Assembly: GCF_014333425.1 (NCBI RefSeq)
Contig: NZ_JACRYT010000002.1
Span: 258,160-322,159 of the forward strand
Direction: 5' to 3'
Source of the DNA: Zhenpiania hominis
Lineage (GTDB): Bacteria > Bacillota > Clostridia > Peptostreptococcales > Anaerovoracaceae
Length of the DNA: 64,000 nucleotides
The notes under the pieces were generated by a model that saw only the letters and a list, made by a program, of their open reading frames with translations, was not told the DNA's origin and searched no databases. The translations under genes were made by a program, and so were the position numbers. Below, piece by piece: positions 61,220 to 64,000 of this stretch (positions within the stretch are counted from its first letter, which is position 1; every line of letters begins with the position of its first letter).

Positions 61220-61317
61220 AAAAAAGCTCCTTTCCGCAGGCGGTAACACAAGATTTCTCTCTATTATACCGCATTTGTGATAGAATAAAAAGGAAGAGGA
61301 AAAGAAAGGGGAAAATC

Positions 61318-62643
61318 ATGATCAGACTGCCGGAAAAAGCCGCGCTGCTTATCAGCCAATTAGAGTCTCATGGCCACGAAGCTTTTATCGTCGGGGGCTG
61401 CGTCCGCGACGGGCTTCTGGGTCGCGCGCCAAACGACTGGGACATCTGCACCAGCGCCTCTCCGGAGGAAATGAAACGCTGTTTTTCCAATTTGCGCGTC
61501 ATTGAAACCGGAGTGAAACACGGGACTCTCACAGTTCTCGCGGAAGGAGAGCCTTTTGAAATTACCACTTACCGAATTGACGGCGAGTACTCGGACAGCC
61601 GCCATCCGGATCAGGTTTTGTTCACCTCCGATCTGCGGGAGGATCTGAGCAGACGGGATTTTACTATAAACGCGATGGCCTGGCATCCCCAAACAGGCTT
61701 GGTGGATCCCTTTGGCGGAGCGCGGGATTTAAAACGAGGGAGCATCCGATGCGTGGGGAAACCGGAGAAGCGATTCCGTGAAGACGCTCTGCGCATTATG
61801 CGGGCCGTCCGCTTTGCCGGTCAGCTGGGTTTTCGGGTTGATGCGGAAACGGATCGGGCCCTTTACCAGTGCTGTCCCCTACTGGATAAGATTGCCGCGG
61901 AACGGATGCGAATGGAACTGGACAAGCTGCTGTGCGGGGCGGCAGCGGAAAAAGCCCTGAGAGACTATCGGGAAATCATCGCCCATTTTATTCCGGAAAT
62001 CCGTCCGATGTTCGGGCTGGATCAGAAAAACCGCCATCATATCTACACAGTATGGGAGCATACCGTGCGCGCGGTTTCCCAGATACCGGGCAAACCGCTG
62101 CTCCGCCTCTGCGCCTTTTTCCACGACATCGGAAAGCCCGACAGCATGACGGTTGACGAGGACGGCTGCGGCCATTTTTATCAGCATGAAATTCTGAGTG
62201 AAGCGTTGGCGGGCCAGGCCATGAAGCGGCTGAAATACGATAACGATACGCAGGAAACCGTACTGGCCGTTATCCGCAGCCACAGTATCGTTTTCCGCCC
62301 GGACAGCAAACAGGCCCGCAGGCTTCTCGGAAAGCTGGGAGAGGAACGGCTGCGCCTCCTTATCGAACTGGAGCTGGCGGATGTAAAAAGTCAGAACCCC
62401 CTTTATCAGGAAGAACGGGTCGCGAATATTTCAGCCTTTCGTGAAAAAATGGAAGAAGTCCTGGCCGAAGATCAGTGCTTTTCTCTTCGCCATCTGGCAA
62501 TCAACGGGAAGGATCTGCTTTGCCTGGGGATTCCCCAGGGTCCGGAGATCGGCCGGATATTGAACGTTCTTTTGGAACAGGTTGTGGAAGAAGCCCTTCC
62601 CAATGAACCGGACGCGTTGAAAGAAGCCGCCCGAAAGGTGTAA
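61318..62643 (+). CDS. cca: CCA tRNA nucleotidyltransferase with HD domain
   Basis: This encodes 441 residues. The nucleotidyltransferase core shows VGGCVRDGLLGRAPNDWDIC with the metal-binding Asp pair, RRDFTINAMAW, and EDALRIMRAVRFAGQLGF. A C-terminal HD domain (FFHDIGKPDSM) may give phosphohydrolase activity. It adds or repairs the CCA end of tRNAs. The length is usual for the HD-containing class. It is divergent from the decarboxylase and followed by an MFS gene. Confidence 0.94.
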   Translation: MIRLPEKAALLISQLESHGHEAFIVGGCVRDGLLGRAPNDWDICTSASPEEMKRCFSNLRVIETGVKHGTLTVLAEGEPFEITTYRIDGEYSDSRHPDQVLFTSDLREDLSRRDFTINAMAWHPQTGLVDPFGGARDLKRGSIRCVGKPEKRFREDALRIMRAVRFAGQLGFRVDAETDRALYQCCPLLDKIAAERMRMELDKLLCGAAAEKALRDYREIIAHFIPEIRPMFGLDQKNRHHIYTVWEHTVRAVSQIPGKPLLRLCAFFHDIGKPDSMTVDEDGCGHFYQHEILSEALAGQAMKRLKYDNDTQETVLAVIRSHSIVFRPDSKQARRLLGKLGEERLRLLIELELADVKSQNPLYQEERVANISAFREKMEEVLAEDQCFSLRHLAINGKDLLCLGIPQGPEIGRILNVLLEQVVEEALPNEPDALKEAARKV

Positions 62644-62704
62644 ACGCGCAGGGAGCGCTTTTCTTTATCGCGCATACTGTAAATGAGAAAGGAATGGTGA
62701 CAGA

Positions 62705-63877
62705 ATGAAATCAAAACTTTACAGCAGGGACATCCTTTTCATTCTCATAGCGAGTTTTTTCTATTTTGCCAGTCCTATGCTGGTAACGCCGCTGATTACC
62801 GGTTTTTCAGGGAGCCTTGGCGCCAGCGCCGCGCTGATGGGAACCATCGGCGACCTGATGAATCTGTGCGCACTGTTCTGCCGCCCCTTTGTCGGAAATC
62901 TGGCAGACAGGCTCAGCAAATATAAAGTATCTTTTGCCGGCGGATTACTACAGACGATCGCCTGTCTTGGCTACATCTTCGCCGTCAGTCCCGCCATGAT
63001 CGTGGCCGCCAGAATCGTCAACGGCGTAGGATTTGCCTGCTGCTCCGTCTGCATGTCCACCTGGATGTCCAATATGCTGCCCAAAGAAAAAATCGGTTCC
63101 GGTATGGGACTTTACGGAACCATGAACGCTCTGGCGATGGCCGCCGCTCCCGCCATAGGCATCCGCGTTTATCAGACCATCGGACACAGGGCAGCCTTTG
63201 TTCTGGCAATGATTTTCGCGCTGCTGACCGCTGTGATTATCCAGTTTGTAAAAGACAAGGGACTTCCCGTGGAACAAGGATCGCGGGAAAAAAGCTCTTC
63301 TTCCCGGAGTCTGCAGATCTGTGACCGCAAGGTGATTCCCATCGCGTTGATTATCACGCTGTTCTCCATTCCCTACTGCGCGACCCAGTCCTTTCTTGTA
63401 ACCTACACCGAAACGCGGCAGATCAACGTGGCAGTCAGCTGGTTCTTCCCCCTCTACGCCATCGCGCTGCTGGTTCTGCGTCTGTCGCTGAAAAGTCTGT
63501 TCGACCGGCTTCCCTTTAAAGTCTTTCTCCTTGCCGGATCCGCCTGTGCGGCGGCGGGAATTCTTTTCCTGGCGTTTATGCGCAATAATCTGGAGATGCT
63601 TTTGGCAGCAATCTTTATGGCCGGCGGTTACGGCATCATGTGTTCCGTCTGCCAGTCCACCGCCATCCTTCTTGCCGGAGAAGCCAGACGGGGTCTTGCC
63701 AACAGCACCTACTACATCGGCCTGGATCTGGGAATGGCCCTCGGACCGGTGATTGGCGGGTTTCTCATGGGAAGCGTGGACGTCCACTGGTTTTACCCGG
63801 TTCTGCTTGTCACCGTTCCCGCCGCCATTCTTGTCTGCTGGCTCAGCAATCTGAAGAAGCTCCGAGGGTGTGCTTAA
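62705..63877 (+). CDS. MFS transporter, unknown substrate
   Basis: This encodes 390 residues with about twelve membrane helices. Motif A appears as GNLADRLSKYKVSFAGG after helix 2. Other family marks are GVGFACCSVCMSTWMSNMLP and GLYGTMNALAMAAAPAIG. It may export drugs or other small compounds; nothing in the context narrows the substrate. AAAGGA lies upstream of the ATG. The final bases of the window (63878-64000) are AT-rich and hold no gene that I can support. Confidence 0.9.
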   Translation: MKSKLYSRDILFILIASFFYFASPMLVTPLITGFSGSLGASAALMGTIGDLMNLCALFCRPFVGNLADRLSKYKVSFAGGLLQTIACLGYIFAVSPAMIVAARIVNGVGFACCSVCMSTWMSNMLPKEKIGSGMGLYGTMNALAMAAAPAIGIRVYQTIGHRAAFVLAMIFALLTAVIIQFVKDKGLPVEQGSREKSSSSRSLQICDRKVIPIALIITLFSIPYCATQSFLVTYTETRQINVAVSWFFPLYAIALLVLRLSLKSLFDRLPFKVFLLAGSACAAAGILFLAFMRNNLEMLLAAIFMAGGYGIMCSVCQSTAILLAGEARRGLANSTYYIGLDLGMALGPVIGGFLMGSVDVHWFYPVLLVTVPAAILVCWLSNLKKLRGCA

Positions 63878-64000
63878 GAGTTGTTGTGGTCAAGCGTTTT
63901 TGTAACACTTATGGCTAAAAAATATCGATTTATGCAATTCGAGCTTGATATGGTGTTTGATACCCATTGAAACTATGAGGGCGCACATGATTATATGTGA

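Overview
The window looks like a gut Firmicute of the Clostridia (Lachnospiraceae-like) carrying a large integrative and conjugative element (ICE). The basis is Gram-positive ribosome binding sites, a Tn1549/CD11xx-type conjugation module, a moderate-GC chromosomal part and a higher-GC ICE part. No 16S rRNA or species marker is present, so the genus is not fixed.

Layout. (1) 1-5597: a cell-envelope defence module, probably ICE cargo. A divergent two-component system (3544-5597) faces a five-gene minus-strand operon: ABC ATPase, two permeases, a YxeA-like protein and a GT51 peptidoglycan glycosyltransferase cut by the window edge. Four 11-bp direct repeats lie between them. (2) 5722-44805: the ICE backbone on the minus strand, read from ParB (44805) down to the relaxase (5722). 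It includes PcfB, VirD4, Maff2, VirB6, PrgI, VirB4, a C40 peptidase, topoisomerase III, an ArdC-like protein and a protein of about 2600 residues with methylase and helicase parts. No ICE integrase is in the window; it probably lies left of base 1. (3) 30036-38155: an 8.1-kb mobilizable element nested in the ICE. It carries a large serine recombinase, its own relaxase/MobC and a Tet(40)-like efflux gene, and it splits maff2 exactly. (4) 39694-40031: a 338-bp structured insertion that splits virD4 at its P-loop; removing it restores a 600-codon frame. (5) 44806-46690: the leader of the ICE operon (leader peptide, two terminator hairpins), then two tandem small loci laid out like the enterococcal par/Fst type I toxin-antitoxin system, and a tRNA-Ser. 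(6) 46863-63877: chromosomal genes. These are methylglyoxal synthase, an HxlR regulator with a PPOX-fold protein, threonine synthase, split CoaB/CoaC, a VOC protein, molbindin, a sigma-54-controlled cluster (APC permease, Fe-alcohol dehydrogenase, unknown protein, enhancer-binding protein, D-aminoacylase-like amidohydrolase), an Orn/Lys/Arg decarboxylase family protein, CCA-adding enzyme and an MFS transporter.

How it fits together. The ICE encodes DNA processing (relaxase, MobC, TopB), coupling (VirD4, PcfB) and a VirB4/VirB6/PrgI/C40 channel, but maff2 and virD4 are both interrupted. It can transfer only if maff2 is dispensable or supplied in trans and if the virD4 insertion is removed, for example by RNA splicing. 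The nested element could instead use another ICE's channel. The most unusual content is the pair of convergent toxin/antisense-RNA units at 45.4-46.3 kb: each has its own matched direct repeats, an antisense consensus promoter and a shared bidirectional terminator.
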